Shown in pieces: positions 11,561 through 26,500 of a DNA stretch of 64,000 bases; the stretch's first letter is position 1; every line of letters starts with the position of its first letter. The notes under the pieces are model-generated. The model was not told where the DNA came from and did no database searches. It saw only the letters and a program-made list of their open reading frames with translations. The translations under genes and the position numbers were made by a program. Origin of the DNA: Albifimbria verrucaria (lineage: Eukaryota; Ascomycota; Sordariomycetes; Hypocreales; Stachybotryaceae); assembly GCA_020081605.1 (NCBI GenBank), contig JAHREC010000009.1:186001-250000 (forward strand). The letters are read 5' to 3'.

Positions 11561-14500
11561 TTCTTCCTCGCTTTGGACCGGTCTGCAAAGGCAAGCCTAT
11601 CGCCCAGGAAGTGTTCCCTTGTGCCCCGATGCAGCAAGGAATTCTCCTGAGCCAAGCCAAGTCGCCAGAGATGTACTCTGTTAGCAACGTTTGGAAGATT
11701 GAGGCCTCAGGCAGTGTCAAGATTGATATCCGTCGTCTCCAAAATGCCTGGGAGCTTGTGGTCCAACGCCATCCAGCTCTAAGGACTGTGTTCCTTGGGC
11801 AGTTGACAGATAGCAGCAAACTATACAACCAGGTGGTGCTGGAGACAGTTGAAACGGACTTCAAAATTATCGAACAAGCCCGAAATGATGTCTTAGCGAA
11901 GATACTTGACCAGAAGAGACCAGTTTATCACATGTTGGGACTACAACATCAGGTTACTGTGGCTCTTGCATTAGATGGCTGCGTATACGTCAGATTAGAC
12001 TTCTCGCACACGATTATGGACGGAGGTTCAGTCAAAATTGTTATTAGGGATCTAATCAGAGCCTATAATGGAGTTCTTGGGAGTAATCCCGGATTATCAT
12101 ACAGTCATTTCATCAACTACGTCTATCAGAGAGACCTCGAGGCCGATCTCAAACATTGGAAGAGATATCTGGCCGATGCTGAGCCTTGCTACTTCCCTAA
12201 CCTCGCAGATGAAGTCTCTGAAGAGAAGAAATTGCAGTTTATTACTTTTGACCTTTCGGACCAGCTACACAAAGTAGCACCGCTTTGTGCGACGAGCGGT
12301 GTAACCTTGTTTAACATTATTCAGACTGCATGGGCCATTGTTCTCCGAGCATACACAAATTCGGACAACGTGTCATTTGGATATCTCGCATCAGGCAGAG
12401 ATTCTCCAATCAGCGACATTCAAGATGCCGTAGGAACCTTCATCAATATGCTAGTTTGCACTGCGAGGATCGATGGCAGAGCAAGTGTGGAGAAACTCAT
12501 TCAAGACATGTCTGGTGATTTTTCCCAAAATTTTGTTCATCAACGGTGCTCTTTGGGTGAAATTCAGAACGCCATTGGACACTCTCAGAACAGACTTTTC
12601 AACACTGGCATAGATTTGCAACGAGTATCAGACAATGAAATGGGTGGATTTAGAATCGAGGACATCTCATCAGAGGATCCTACTGAGGTACGCTATTTCT
12701 TAAAATGTCTACCCATCTCTCATGTTGATGCTATTTCATCCGAAATGCTCTCTTATCTCTCAAATCTTGCAAAAACTGATCTTTTGATTAGTTCGATATA
12801 ATTTTTCACTTCGAGGTTGGCGAAGGTATCTTGAGAGCTAGAATGACATACTGGACAAGCCATCTGTCCGAATGTCAAGCCGAGAACGTATCAGATGCTT
12901 TAAGAACAGCTTTGAATGGTATCCTGAGCGATCCCTCCAACCTATATCACATCTAAATCTATTGAGCTCAAAGGCCTACAATCGAGTTCTTGATTGGAAC
13001 TTGCCCGTTCCTAAACCGGTGGAAACTCGACTCGACAACATCTTCCAGAAGCGGGCCATTGCGTCTCCTGATGCCCCTGCTATAATGTCGACGGCAGATA
13101 AGCTTTCCTATAAGCAGCTTGACGAGCTGTCTACTAGACTGGCCAATCATCTTATCAGTTTAGGCGTTGGCCCCGAGGTCAAGGTGCCAATTTGCTTCGA
13201 GAGATCCACCTGGGCTGTGGTATCTATGCTGGCCATTCTCAAAGCGGGTGGTTGCATGGTGCCGCTTGAACCATCGCACCCAATGGAACGACTTGAACTT
13301 ATTTTGAAAGATGTAGATGCTCAAATTATGCTCTCGTCGAGAAAGCACTCGAAACAATGGGCCACAGTTGATTGCCAACTTGTTGTAGACCAGACAGAGA
13401 TGAAGGCTTGGAACTCCCTTGCCCCAATTGTCACTCGAGCTCAACCACACAATGCTGCGTACATTATATTCACTTCTGGCACCACAGGTAAGCCTAAGGG
13501 CACAGTTGTTCACCACTCTGCTTTCGCCAGCAACGTGGACCCTATGGCTAAAGCGCTGCATATGTCCTCCACAACACGTACTGTCCAGTTCATGTCATAT
13601 GGTTTCGACGGCTCACTTGCCGAAATTCTCACGCCATTGCTGACAGGAGGCTGCGTGTGCATTCCTTCTGACCACGAGAAGTCAAATGACATCGCGGAAT
13701 TCATGACGCGGATGAATGTGAACTGGGCTAGTTTTACGCCGTCATTTGCACGACTATTCTCTCCAGCTGAACTCCCCACACTCCAGACCTTGTGTCTTGT
13801 GGGCGAGGCTATGTCGAAAGATGATATATCCACATGGTCCGCACATGTTACGCTTGTGAATGGATATGGACCAACTGAATGCTCTATCTGTGCTTCTGTC
13901 AACTCTTTCGTATCCATAAGGAGCAATCCCGCGAATATTGGCCAAGCTGTTGGAGGCACTACATGGATAGTGCATCCAGATGATCACAACCATCTGCAAC
14001 CTCTCGGCTGTCCAGGAGAAATTCTTGTGGCAGGGCCAACGCTAGCGCGAGAGTATCTACACAACCCAGAGAAGACTGCCGAGGTATTCGTTTCAAGCCT
14101 AGAATGGTTTCCACATCAAAAAGCCGGAGATAGCACGAGGTTCTACAAGACAGGAGATCTCGCTCGATATAATTCTGACGGGTCTTTGAGCTTCTGCGGA
14201 CGAAAAGATAGTCAAATCAAACTCCGTGGCCAGCGTCTCGAGTTGGGCGAGGTGGAGTTCCACATCAAAAGCAACATGCCCGACCTCAAGCGTGTGGTGG
14301 CTCAAGTTACTTCGCGAACTGGCAACGTTGCAGATAGGCAGCTGATTGCGTTTTTATGTTTTGCGAGTAAGGGGAATGAAGAGGAGCTTGATGGAAGTTG
14401 TGTCAACGCATTGGAAATGACAACCTCCTGACCATTTCCATCAGCACCTTGTCAGCAACACTTATCAATATTCTCCCATCATATATGGTGCCGTCAATGT

Positions 14501-17500
14501 TTGTTCCCATTGATAGATTTCCACTAACTTCGTCTGGGAAAATTGACAGCCGCGCGATAAACAAGTTGGTGGAAGGCCTCGATGATTCGCAGATCGCAAG
14601 CTTCTCTTTATCAACGACCGAGAGGCGTGCTCCTACGAATGAAATGGAGGAGAAGCTTTTGTCGATCTGGGGAAACATATTGTCATTGGATGTTGAAACC
14701 ATTGGTGTTGACGACAGTTTCTTCCATCGTGGAGGTGATTCTATTGCTGCCATCAAGCTCGTCGCGGCCGCACGCAGCATCAACATTTCCATATCGGTGG
14801 CGCAGGTATTTAGCCATGCTACAATTGCGAAGCTAGCACCACTCGCATCCAACATCAACACTGAGGAGCTCCAACAGAAGGACATCCAAGCATTTTCTCT
14901 GATCCCAACAAGTCTGAAGGAGACTTTGTTTCAGCATGTTCCTTTGTCTAATAAGGCGATCCTTGACATATTTCCCTGTACTCCAATGCAGGAAGCTCTG
15001 ATGGCATTGTCGATGAAGACGTCTGGCTCTTATGTGCTTCAAAATGTCTTCTCAATTTCCACAGATGTAGATCTACCGCGGTATGTAGCCGCTTGGAAGT
15101 CGTTGGTTGAGGCGTACGGCATTTTGAGGACGAGGATAGTCCACCATGAGAACACAAGCTATCAAGTTGTCGTCGAAGAAGAAACACGGCTACCAACAGC
15201 GAAGACGTCACTGAAAGAATACCTCAGCGAAGACAAAAATGATCGTATGAGATACGGGGATTCGCTTTCTCGGTACGCACTTATTCAAGAAGGGAAGAGC
15301 AGATATTTTGTCTGGACAGCCCATCACGCTATCTATGATGGATTCTCAATGCAGATAATCATGTCCGCCCTCAAGACTGCCTATGAAACGAAGCAAAGAC
15401 CCACTGGGCCACCATCGTTCGCTGTCTATGCTCAACACCTCCAGAGCATCAGCCAAGAGGACGCTGAAGGGTACTGGAAGTCGCAGCTCGCCGAATCCAC
15501 CCACTCCAACTTCCCTCGACTCCCATCAACCACGCATGAGATTTGTGCGAACGTAACTTCTACCAAGTCGATGCGACTTGAGCGCGGTGATGCCTTGAGA
15601 GATTTGACTGCTTCAACGGTTCTCAGGGCTGCTTGGGGCTTGCTTCTAGCTCAATACACGGGCTCCTCAGATATCGTGTTTGGAGCGACAGTTACCGGTC
15701 GCGATGCCTCCTTGCAAGGGATCACGGAGCTTGCAGGCCCAACAATTGGAACAGTTCCGGTGCGGCTGAGGTTTGACTGGAACCAGGAGACCCTGGACTT
15801 TTTATCCACAGTCCAAATTCAGACTGTGTCTATGATCCCATACCAACATCTGGGCCTACGAAACATCAGCCGACTGAGTCCTGAGTTCCAATTAGCCTGC
15901 GACTTCAGGAGCTTATTCGTTATCCAGCCGACCAGCCCTTTTGAGAATTTGATTCCGGGCGTGCAGCAGGTATCTCGTGGGCGGGATGACTTCCACACCT
16001 ACCCGTTACAGGTCGAATGCTTTCTTGGAGATGAAAATGTCGCGGTGGCTGCTCAATATGACCCGGCTGTGCTTAATGCTGCTGAGGTTGACCGACTGCT
16101 GGACCAGATGGACTTCATTGTGCAACAGTTATGTTCTGCCCGCCACAATGACAAGCTCCTCAACATTAACTACCTTTCCCTCAAGATAGTGCAAGTATTC
16201 TGGAATTGAACGCTAGCTACCCTGAGAAAGTCAGAGCTTGTGCGCATGAAGCGTTCCAAATACAAGTCAAGGCACAGCCGGATGCTATAGCCATTTCGTC
16301 TTGGGATGGTCAATTCAGCTATCGCGAAGTCGATGATATGTCTACCCTTTTGTCAGCTCGTCTTATCAACAGAGAGGTCAAAGCTGGTGTCCTCGTACCA
16401 TTATGTTTCGAAAAGTCGGCCTGGACAATTATCTCAATGATGGCTGTCTCAAAAGCCGGCGGCGCATTCGTTCTTCTCGATCCTCACAACCCGATTTCGC
16501 GCCTGAGACAAATTGTTGCTCAGACCAAAGCTACCATGATCCTTACTTCGGAGGATTGTGCGAAGGTTTGGGCATCCGAAACTATTGAAGTGATCAGCAT
16601 CAATAGCAGATTCATAGCATCACTGCCTACCAACCCTGTTTTACCTCTTGTGAGAGTTACTCCTGATGATGTGCTTTATGTCATTTTCACCTCTGGAAGC
16701 ACGGAACCCCTAAGGGTGCATGATTGAGCACGCAGCGTTCCTGACGAGTTCCGCTTCTTATACGAAAAAGAATGGAATGAATCGCACATCGCGAGTTCTT
16801 CATTTTTGTTCCTACTCTTTCGATGCCACCCTCATTGAGACCTTCTCTACATTGATTTCAGGGGCTTGCATCTGCGTACCAAGTCGAGACCCACGAGCGG
16901 AGGGATTGGCCGAAATGATCGACAAATCACAAGCGTCCTGGGCTTTCTTGACCCCATCAGTTGTTAAGCTTATGAGGCCAAAGGATGTTCCCAGCCTGAA
17001 AACGCTGATGCTGGGAGGAGAAGCTCTAAGCCAAGAGAATATCCAGGTTTGGTCATCTGAAGTACAGCTGATCAATGGTTACGGCCCTAGCGAATGCACG
17101 ATCTTCTCAGCCATTCAACCCAAGATTACACTGACAACATCGCCTACAAATATCGGATATGCTTCAGGTTGCCGTTGCTGGATAGTTGACGCGAATAATC
17201 ATGACCGTCTCGTCCCAATCGGCTGCCCTGGTGAGCTTCTTATTGAAGGCCACTCTCTTGCTCGTGGCTATCTCGAACGGGACGACCTGACAGCGTCGGC
17301 TTTCATCATGAATCCGGCCTGGGCCAATTCTGGATCTACAACTCGCAGATTCTACAAATCTGGTGACTTGGTTCGCTTCAATCACGATCTGTCGATTCAT
17401 TTCATTGGCCGGAAGGACTCACAGATTAAATTACGTGGGCAGCGAATTGAGTTGGGCGAGATCGAACAGCAAATCATGGCTCAGGAAAGCATCAAGAACG

Positions 17501-20500
17501 CTGTTGCTGTTCTGCCCAAGACAGGCGCATACTCGGAGCGCATCGTTGCAGTGGTTCTACTCGATCAATGCGCCTTGGACGTTGCCTCGCCACTTCAGAT
17601 TGTTTCGGGCAGTTACAGAGACATTGCATCCGCCCGAGTCGACGAGATCCGTCAAGCACTTGCAAATGCACTGCCGTCCTATATGGTTCCTACGGTCTGG
17701 GCGATGGTGTCATCACTGCCTCTCTCAGCATCTGGGAAACTCGACCGTGTCAAGATTAAGAAGTGGATTGAGCAAGCCGATGCTGTTGTTCAACGGCGAA
17801 TTGAGAGCATTACAGGTATCGACCATGTTCAGGAAGCCCGGTCTGCACAGGAGAAGATGCTTCACGAGATCTGCTGCCAGGTCCTTAACCTACAACCTGA
17901 CAAAGTTGGCATCAACCATAGTTTTATTGCACTAGGCGGCGACTCCATCACCGCAATGCAGTTACTGTCCAGATGCCGAGCGAGCTCAATATCGATTGCC
18001 TTTGCAGATATTTTAAGCAGCAAAACAATTGCTCAACTTGCCGAGCTGGCGACCGCAAAGAATGTGGAGCCAAGCTTGCTCACAGGAGACGATGAATTGG
18101 ACAAAGGGTTCAATCTGACACCAGTCCAAGAAATGCATTTTGAAATGCTTCAGTTGTCAAACTCGGACCGCGGTTCTGATGATGCATCCTCTACGCGGTT
18201 CAATCAGTCATTCTTTTGCGGGTCCTTCGTCCAGTTCGACCCGAAAGGATGGAGTCAGCCATAAATCAGGTCGTACAAAGGCATTCAATGCTCAGGGCGC
18301 GATTCTCTCGAAACCTGAGTGGCGACTTGTCACAAATGATTCCAAGCAATGCTGAAAGCTCATACAGCTTTGTTGCAAGTAAAGCAGAAACCGAAGAAGC
18401 CATGGAGGATGAAGTGGCGGCGGCTCAAAGAAAACTCGAACCTCAAATGGGACCTGTGTTTACTGCTATCTTCTTCGACCAGAACATTGACGGCAACGGG
18501 CAACTCCTCTTCCTGTTAGCCCATCATCTTGTAATTGATTTGGTCTCCTGGCGCATAATATTAGGAGATCTCGAGGACGTTCTGACAACAAAATCAATGG
18601 CTCATCAAAAGCCACTGCCCTTCCAGATCTGGGCCAAGCGTCAGGCTGCGTACGGTGCCCGTCATTTACACCCTACCAAAGCGTATGACATGCCCTTCCA
18701 AACTGCCGATTTGGATTTCTGGGGAATGAAAGGTGTCCTAAACGCATACGGTGACACAAAAGCAGAAGGGTTTGTCCTGGATGCTGAGAAAACGGCAGAC
18801 CTCCTTGGCGCATCGCACGACGCCCTCAGAACTGACATTGTCGATGTATTGATTGGTTCCATCTTATCATCATTCCACCACACTTTTGAAGGCCGAGATA
18901 GTCCGACGATGTTTGTCGAGGGCCACGGCCGTGAGTCGTGGATTCACAACTTGATGTTTCTTCAACCGTTGGCTGGTTTACTACAGTCAGTCCATTGTAC
19001 GTTCCATTGAGAAATTCTCATAGCGTGGTTGATGCGGTTAAGAGATCCAAGGACATGCGGAAGCGAGTTCCAACTAATGGTTGGTCTTATATGGTCTCCC
19101 GATATGCCAACAAAGAGGGCAGGCAAATGTTTGGCAAATATGGATTCGCTGAAATATTTTTCAACTATATGGGACTTTATCAGCAATTCGAACAGGATAA
19201 TGCTCTGTTCCGTCAATACAAACCTGACTGGAAACTGATCTCGTCTACTGGGGATGTTGGAGAGAAGACACCTCGTTGGTCCTTGATTGAGATATCAGCA
19301 GTGGTTGACCATGGCTGCTTGGAAGTGTCGTTCAATTACAATCTGAAGATGAAGCATGTGCCTGAGATACAGCAATGGATAGCCATGACGCGCACCAGGA
19401 TCTGTGAAGCCATCGCGGAATTGAAGAAACTTGACAGCACGCCTACCTTGGCAGACTTTCCGGGGTTGAAGTTGACATATGCTGGCCTTTCCCAATTAAT
19501 TCAAATGATCCCTTGTCTCGGATTGACAAGTTGGCATCAAATCGAGAGTCTTTACCAATGCACACCGGTTCAGTCTGCAATGCTCCTAAGCCATCAAATG
19601 GGCTCTGAAAATTACCGTACTTGGAGTATCTCAGAATTGCGCCACCCTCAAGGTGTTAGGTTAGACTCTCTGCAACAGGCGTGGCAACAGGTGGTCAACA
19701 GGCATCCGGTTTTGCGGACCATCTTCATTGATAGCCTTGCTACTGAGAATGACTCAGGTGTCTTCCACCAAGTTGTCATCAAGGGCTTACAAGGTCGACT
19801 GTTGAACTTCACAGCTAGTGATGACGCTGCAGTCGACAAATTGCTCTCTCAGAAGCAAATGGATCGGCTTGAGGATGCAGCCCTTCATCAGCTCACGGTT
19901 TGCGAAACGCCAACCAGAACTCTGATCAAACTTGAGATGTCGCATACGATTATCGATGGAGCCTCCATGGACTTGGTCTTTAAAGAGCTATGTGCCGCTT
20001 ACGACTCCAAGTTAGATTTAGGCCCTGGATTCGCGTATGGTACCTATATAGCACATCTTGAAGAACAGAAGTCCACCAAAGGCGATAGTCTAACCTATTG
20101 GAAGAACTACTTGGCAGGAAGTGAGCCGTGCCTTTTGCCAACTTCCGACATCGGTAAGGGTAGCCAAGGCCCTCTTCATGCAAACAATGTGGAACTTAGC
20201 ATTGGCATACAGTCTTTGTTGGCGTTTTGCGAGAACGAAAATATCACCTTGCCAAACCTGCTACAGACTGCATGGGCCATGGTCCTCCGATCGTACACAA
20301 ACTCAGACCAGGTGTGTTTTGGTTACGCCGCATCAGGCCGAGATGTGGAGCTTGAAGGCGTGGAACAGGCCGTTGGTCCTTTCATCAATGTGATGGTGTG
20401 CAGAGCAGCCGTTTCGCCGAGTTCGACGCCATTAGGTATGGCCGAGGCGATGCATCAGGAGTTTATCACGGGCCTGGAGCATCAATTTGTGTCATTAGCT

Positions 20501-23500
20501 GAAATTTTCCATGAAATGGGTATTTCAGATGGTTCTCTCTTCAACACAGGCATGTCTATCCAGCGAATGATGCCTACAGAGGTTGAAGAAGGCAGCGGCT
20601 TGTCTCTTAAGGCATTAGGATATTTCGATCCATCCGAGGTAACGTTATTCCCACAATAACCAACCCCTGAATAAAAATTGACCGCTTTTATAGTTTGCCT
20701 TGACTGTTAACGTGAGCTATTCTGCTCATGAGATGTACATCGTGCTTCGTCATCGGGCGGTTGCATTGTCAGATTGGCAAGTAGCCAGCATTGGAAGTAC
20801 GCTCGATAAAGCTTTATCTGCCATTATTGCCAATCCCACTGCCACTGTTCCGGCTATTGACCTTTGCAGCAACCGAGATCGTGCTCTTATCCGTCTCTGG
20901 AATCATGCGACACCATCTATCGTAGAACTATGTGTACATCAACTTATTGAACGTCGGACGACTCTACAGCCAAATTCGCCAGCTATATGTTCATGGGATG
21001 GAAACCTCACTTACAAGGAGCTAGATCTTCAGAGTACAAAATTGGCGCACTTTCTCGGAGCTTTAGGCGTTGGACCCGGCAAGACTGTCCCATTGTGCTT
21101 TGAAAAGTCGATGTGGATGATTGTGAGCATGCTCGCTGTCATGAAGTCAGGAGCTGCGTTTGTGCCGCTTGATCCGGGGTATCCAGTACCACGCCTTCAA
21201 GCCCTCATCGATGAGGTTCAGGGCCACGTAGTGCTTGCCTCTCAAAAGGTTTCGGCCACGAAATTGGAATCACTAACAACAAATGTTATTGGAATTTCCG
21301 GCGCCCTTGTCGATAGCTTGTCTACGAGAGCTTCGGGCACTTTTGTTATAACTAGGGCCTCCCCAGATAATGTGGCATATATTATGTTTACATCTGGAAG
21401 CACTGGAACTCCTAAGGGCGTTATCATCGAGCACCGATCGCTGAGTAGCAGTGTGGTAGCTCAAGCGTCTCGGTTCCAGTTCGATGCCTCATCACGGGTC
21501 TATCAATTCGCCTCCTACACCTTCGACCCGTGCCTGGCAGAGATGTTAACACCTCTAACGGTGGGAGGCACTGTATGCGTCCCATCAGAGGAACAGAGAC
21601 TCGGTGATATGGCTGGTTCCATCAGGGCCATGAACATCACCTGGACACACATGACGCCAACTATCCTACGCACTATGTCTCCCGACGACGTACCCTCTTT
21701 GAAAACCCTAGTAGTGGGTGGCGAGGCTGTGCCAAGGGATATCCTAGACATTTGGCTCAAGCGCAAAGTTTCCTTGTTTACCGGATATGGTCCCACAGAA
21801 GCTACCATTGCCGTATCTGGTGGCATGTTCAGCCTAGAGTCTGCTGAACCTGGCTACATCGGCCGAGCGTTGAGCAACTGTCAATTGTGGATTGTCGACG
21901 CCGCCAATCATGACATCCTTGCTCCAATTGGAAGCATTGGTGAACTCGTTATAAGCGGACCCTGTTTGGCCCAAGGATATCTCAATAACAGCATCAAGAC
22001 AAGTGAGGCGTTCATTGATAGCCCTGCCTGGCTGCCTGGTCAACGTATCTATAAGACGGGCGACTTGGTCACGTACAGACCAGATGGAGAAATTCGATTC
22101 CTGGGCAGAAGAGATGCCCAAGTCAAGATTAACGGCCAGCGTCTCGAGCTGGGAGAGGTTGAATACCAAGTAGGCCGACGCCTTCCCCACACTCGGAGGT
22201 TATGGTGGAAGTTATCGAACCTGCACACACAAATGGCAGCCAACGTGCTTTGGCAGCTTTCTTGCGCATTCCAGGTTTCTTGGACTCCACCTCAACACCA
22301 GAAGTAGTTATTACGGCGCCAACTGGCCCACTGCTCCATACCTTGCAAGCTTTGCAGCAGTCCTTGGTGGATTCGTTGCCGCGACATATGGTACCGTCGT
22401 ATTTCATTCCAATTCACGTTATGCCCAGATCTATTGCTGGAAAATCCGACCGGAAGACATTGCGATCGATTGGGCGCAACCTTCAATCTCAGCAACTCCG
22501 CATCTTTGGGCTTTCTGGTGTTTCGAAGCGGGAGCCCACCACGGAACTTGAACAGAAGATACGACTTCTTTGGGCTTCCGTGCTTAACATACCCCTGGAG
22601 ACATTGGGCTAGATGATAATTTCTTCAAGCTTGGGGAGACTCACTTTCAGCCATGCGAGTCGTGGCTAATGCTCGCAACGATGCCGGTGTTTCAATCACT
22701 GTTGGAGACATGTTCAAAACCCCAAAGCTGGTCGACATCGCAAGTGCGGCAGTGTATGGAGAGCAGGGGAGGATCTTATGCGCGAGGTCCCACTTCAACC
22801 ATTTGAGTTGATTCGTGATGCAGTAACCAAGCAAACCATCATGGAAGAGATTCAGGGCTGTGGCCAGTATCCGGTAGCCGTTGTGGAGGATGCGTACCCG
22901 TGCACTCCTCTTCAAGAAGCCATGTTTGCTGTCACAATGAGCAACCCATCGGCCTATGTTCTACAACAAACCTACCAATTGCCAACTGGAGTAGATATAT
23001 CTCGGTTTGAGGCGGCTTGGGATGAACTGGTCCGGACTACGCCCATTCTTCGTACCTGCATTGTCCACACTCAGCAGTTTGGCTCCTACCAAGCTGTATA
23101 CACAACCCAAGTTGGCTTGAGCAAAGCCGAAGACTTGGCGGGCTATCTAGAGGCGGACTCGAAGACTCCAATGCGATATGGGCACATGCTAAGCCGATGC
23201 GCGTTGGTGAAAGCAGAGACAATTAACCGCTACTACTTCGTCTGGACAGCCCATCATGCAGCATATGATGGACATTCCCTAGGACTGATGCTTGACCAAC
23301 TTCAGCAAATCTATGAAGGCCAGAGAATTCGCCATCCTTCTCCTTATGCAAACTTCATCCAATACGTACAAGCAATGAATGAACAAGTCTCTTCCTCGTA
23401 TTGGACCCAACAGCTTGCTAATTTAGAGGCTGTCGATTTCCCGAGACTTCCAACACCATTATACAGACCGCAGACCACGGATTCGCTCCATCATATCTTT

Positions 23501-26500
23501 GAAGTGCCCCAGATGCACGGAAGTGGCGTAACTATGGCCACCATACTTTACTCAGCCTGGGCCCTCACCTTGTCCCGCACTAGCGAGTCAACTGACATTG
23601 TTTTTGGGCTGACGCAAAATGGGCGGACAGCACCAGTTAAAGACATCGACACGATGCTTGGCCCAACAATGAGTACGGTGCCCATGCGCATCAAAGTGGA
23701 CAAGAACCAACAAATAAAAGAGTTCCTGGAAGAGGTGCAATACAACGTTGCTGGCATGATTCCTCATGAGCAACTGGGCCTGCAGCGAATCAAGCGACTA
23801 AATTTCGACTGCCAGTCTGCCAGCGAGTTCAAGAACCTCTTCGTCGTTCAAAACCATGAGTCTTCTTCTCATTTAAAGACACTATTAGAGCCCGTTAAAT
23901 CTGCGTCTGAAGGCTTCATGCCCTATGCGCTGCTCGTGGAATGCACGCTAAGGGAACAGGCCGTTCATATTGATATGCAATTTGATGGCAATGTTTTGAG
24001 TGACTCTGAGGCGCATGGGGTTTTGCAACGCTTCGATCATGTTCTCCGTCAGCTTACCTGTGCCTCTGATTGTGCCAGGCTGGAAAATATAGACTTCTTC
24101 ACTTCGCACGACAGCGACTTGGTCTTTAGCTCGAACAGCCTTTATCCGGACACTGTCAATGCTTGTGTTCATAGTCTTTTCAGGGCTACTGCATTGTCCA
24201 AAAGAAATGATCCCGCCGTTTGTTCATGGGATGCGTCATTTACCTACTTGGAGTTGGATCGTCTTACAGATCGACTAGCACACCGCTTGGTAGATGCCGG
24301 TGTCAGGACCGGAAGCCTAGTTCCTGTCTGCTTCGAGAAATCTGCATGGGCCATCGTCGCTATGTTAGCCATCATGAAAGCAGGTGGTGCTTTTGTGCCA
24401 ATTGATCCTTCACACCCCAGAGATCGACTTGAGCAACTCGTGACTGACACGCAAGCGTCAGTTGTTCTTGTATCGACAAGTGCTCCGACATTCAATATGG
24501 CTATGGCGTTGGAAGTTTCCGCAGCTACACTTGAAAGCATGCCTATGCCATCCAAAGGCTTCATTAGTAGTTGGCCAGTGGACCCTTCCAATTCAGCTTA
24601 CGTTTTATTCACGTCTGGAAGTACAGGCAAGCCGAAGGGTGTAGTCATACAGCACCGAGCCATCTGTACCAGTATGGCGGCTCACAGCAAGGCAATGGTG
24701 CTCACTAGTCAGTCCAGGGTTTATCAATTTGCATCCTACACTTTCGACCTTACTATTGCGGAGGTTTTCACTACTTTAACCGTTGGAGGCTGCGTTTGCG
24801 TACCCTCCGACGCAGAACGCCTAAGCGGAGATCTAGCACATTCAATCAACCGTTTCGGTGCTACGTGGGCTTTCTTCACACCCACAGTGCTTCGTCTGAT
24901 CAATCCCAACGAGACCCCACTCTTGAAACAGTGGTGGTGGGAGGAGAGGCCGTTTGCCAAGATAACATTGATACCTGGGCCTCGAGAGTTCGCTTGGTGG
25001 ATGGTTACGGCCCCACCGAGGCCTGTGTCTTCGCTCTTTCTAGTGTATATCCTTCAACGGGTGGTGCTCCAGGAAGTATTGGGTTCCCTCTGGGACTCCG
25101 TGCATGGGTTGTAGAACCAGATGATCACAATCAGCTAACACCCGTTGGAATGGCCGGTGAGCTTCTTCTTCAGGGTCCTACGCTGGCTAAGGAGTACCTC
25201 AACGACGCCGAAAAGACAGCAGCTGCTTTTGTCAAGGATCCAAACTGGTGTCGAGACGAGGATGAAAGCCGCCGTCGTTTCTACAAAACGGGAGATCTAG
25301 TAAGATATAAGGAGGATGGGTCTCTAATATTTGTTGCCAGGAAAGATGCACAGGTGAAAGTAAACGGCCAGAGAACAGAGCCTGCTGAGGTCGAACACCA
25401 CATCAGGCGCGCAAATGCAGCCGTGAAGCCTGTTGTCCTCTTACCCAAAACTGGGGCTTTCTCTAAACGCCTTGTGGCGGTCGTTGCAGCGGACAACACA
25501 CGGTACTCTTTACCCTTGCAGGCTTTGGAAAGTACTGCAATGACCATCCTGGAGCAACACATTGTCTCCGCTCGACAGAAAATGACTTCCCAACTGCCGA
25601 ATTACATGATACCAACTTCGTGGCTCGCGGTTAGCGGGTTCCCTCAGACCACATCGTCCAAGATGGATAGGAAGAAGATTCTTGCATGGGTAGAAGGACT
25701 GCAAGATGGTAGCCTGTGGCAGATTGATGTGGATGATGCCCAAGTAGAGCTTACAATACCTGCGACGGACATACAGAGGAAGCTTCAGCAGGTTCTCAGC
25801 AAGGTTCTCAACATCCCTGCCGCGGGAATTGATCTGAACAAATCTTTCATCGGCCTAGGTGGAGACTCCATCACTGCTATGCAGGTTGTCTCGCGATGCC
25901 GTGCTGAAGGACTCGATGCCAATGTCCAGAATATTATCAGCTCCAAATCTATTTCTGACCTCGCAAATCTTTGCACGAGGCTAGATGAAACATATTCCAC
26001 GGATATTGAAGAGGAAACTGTTGATGTTCCATTCCAGCTATCGCCCATCCAGCTCATGTTTATTAATAGCGTCATCGGGCATCGCTTCAACCAAAGCTTC
26101 CTTCTCCGCCTGTCGCGCAAACAAACTTCAACAGCCATCTCGCGTGCCCTGGACGAGATTGTACAACGACATGGAATGCTTCGCGCTCGATTCGCCAAAG
26201 ATGCTTCTGCACAGACCTGGCATCAAATAGTTCCTACATTTACCAGTGGTTGCTACAGGTTTCGACATCACCAGATTGTCAGGGTCCAAGACATTGCAGC
26301 AGCAGTCCAAAGCAGTCAGGACAGCGTCGATGCTCAAAATGGCCCTGTCTTCTCTGTTGACCTATGTGATGTGGAAGAAGGAGATCAAATTATTCTTCTT
26401 GTTGCTCATCACCTTGTTGTCGATCTTGTATCTTGGCGAATTATTATCCAGGATCTGGAGAGCTTACTCACCGAGGGCCAAACCGCAATAACGTCGTCTC

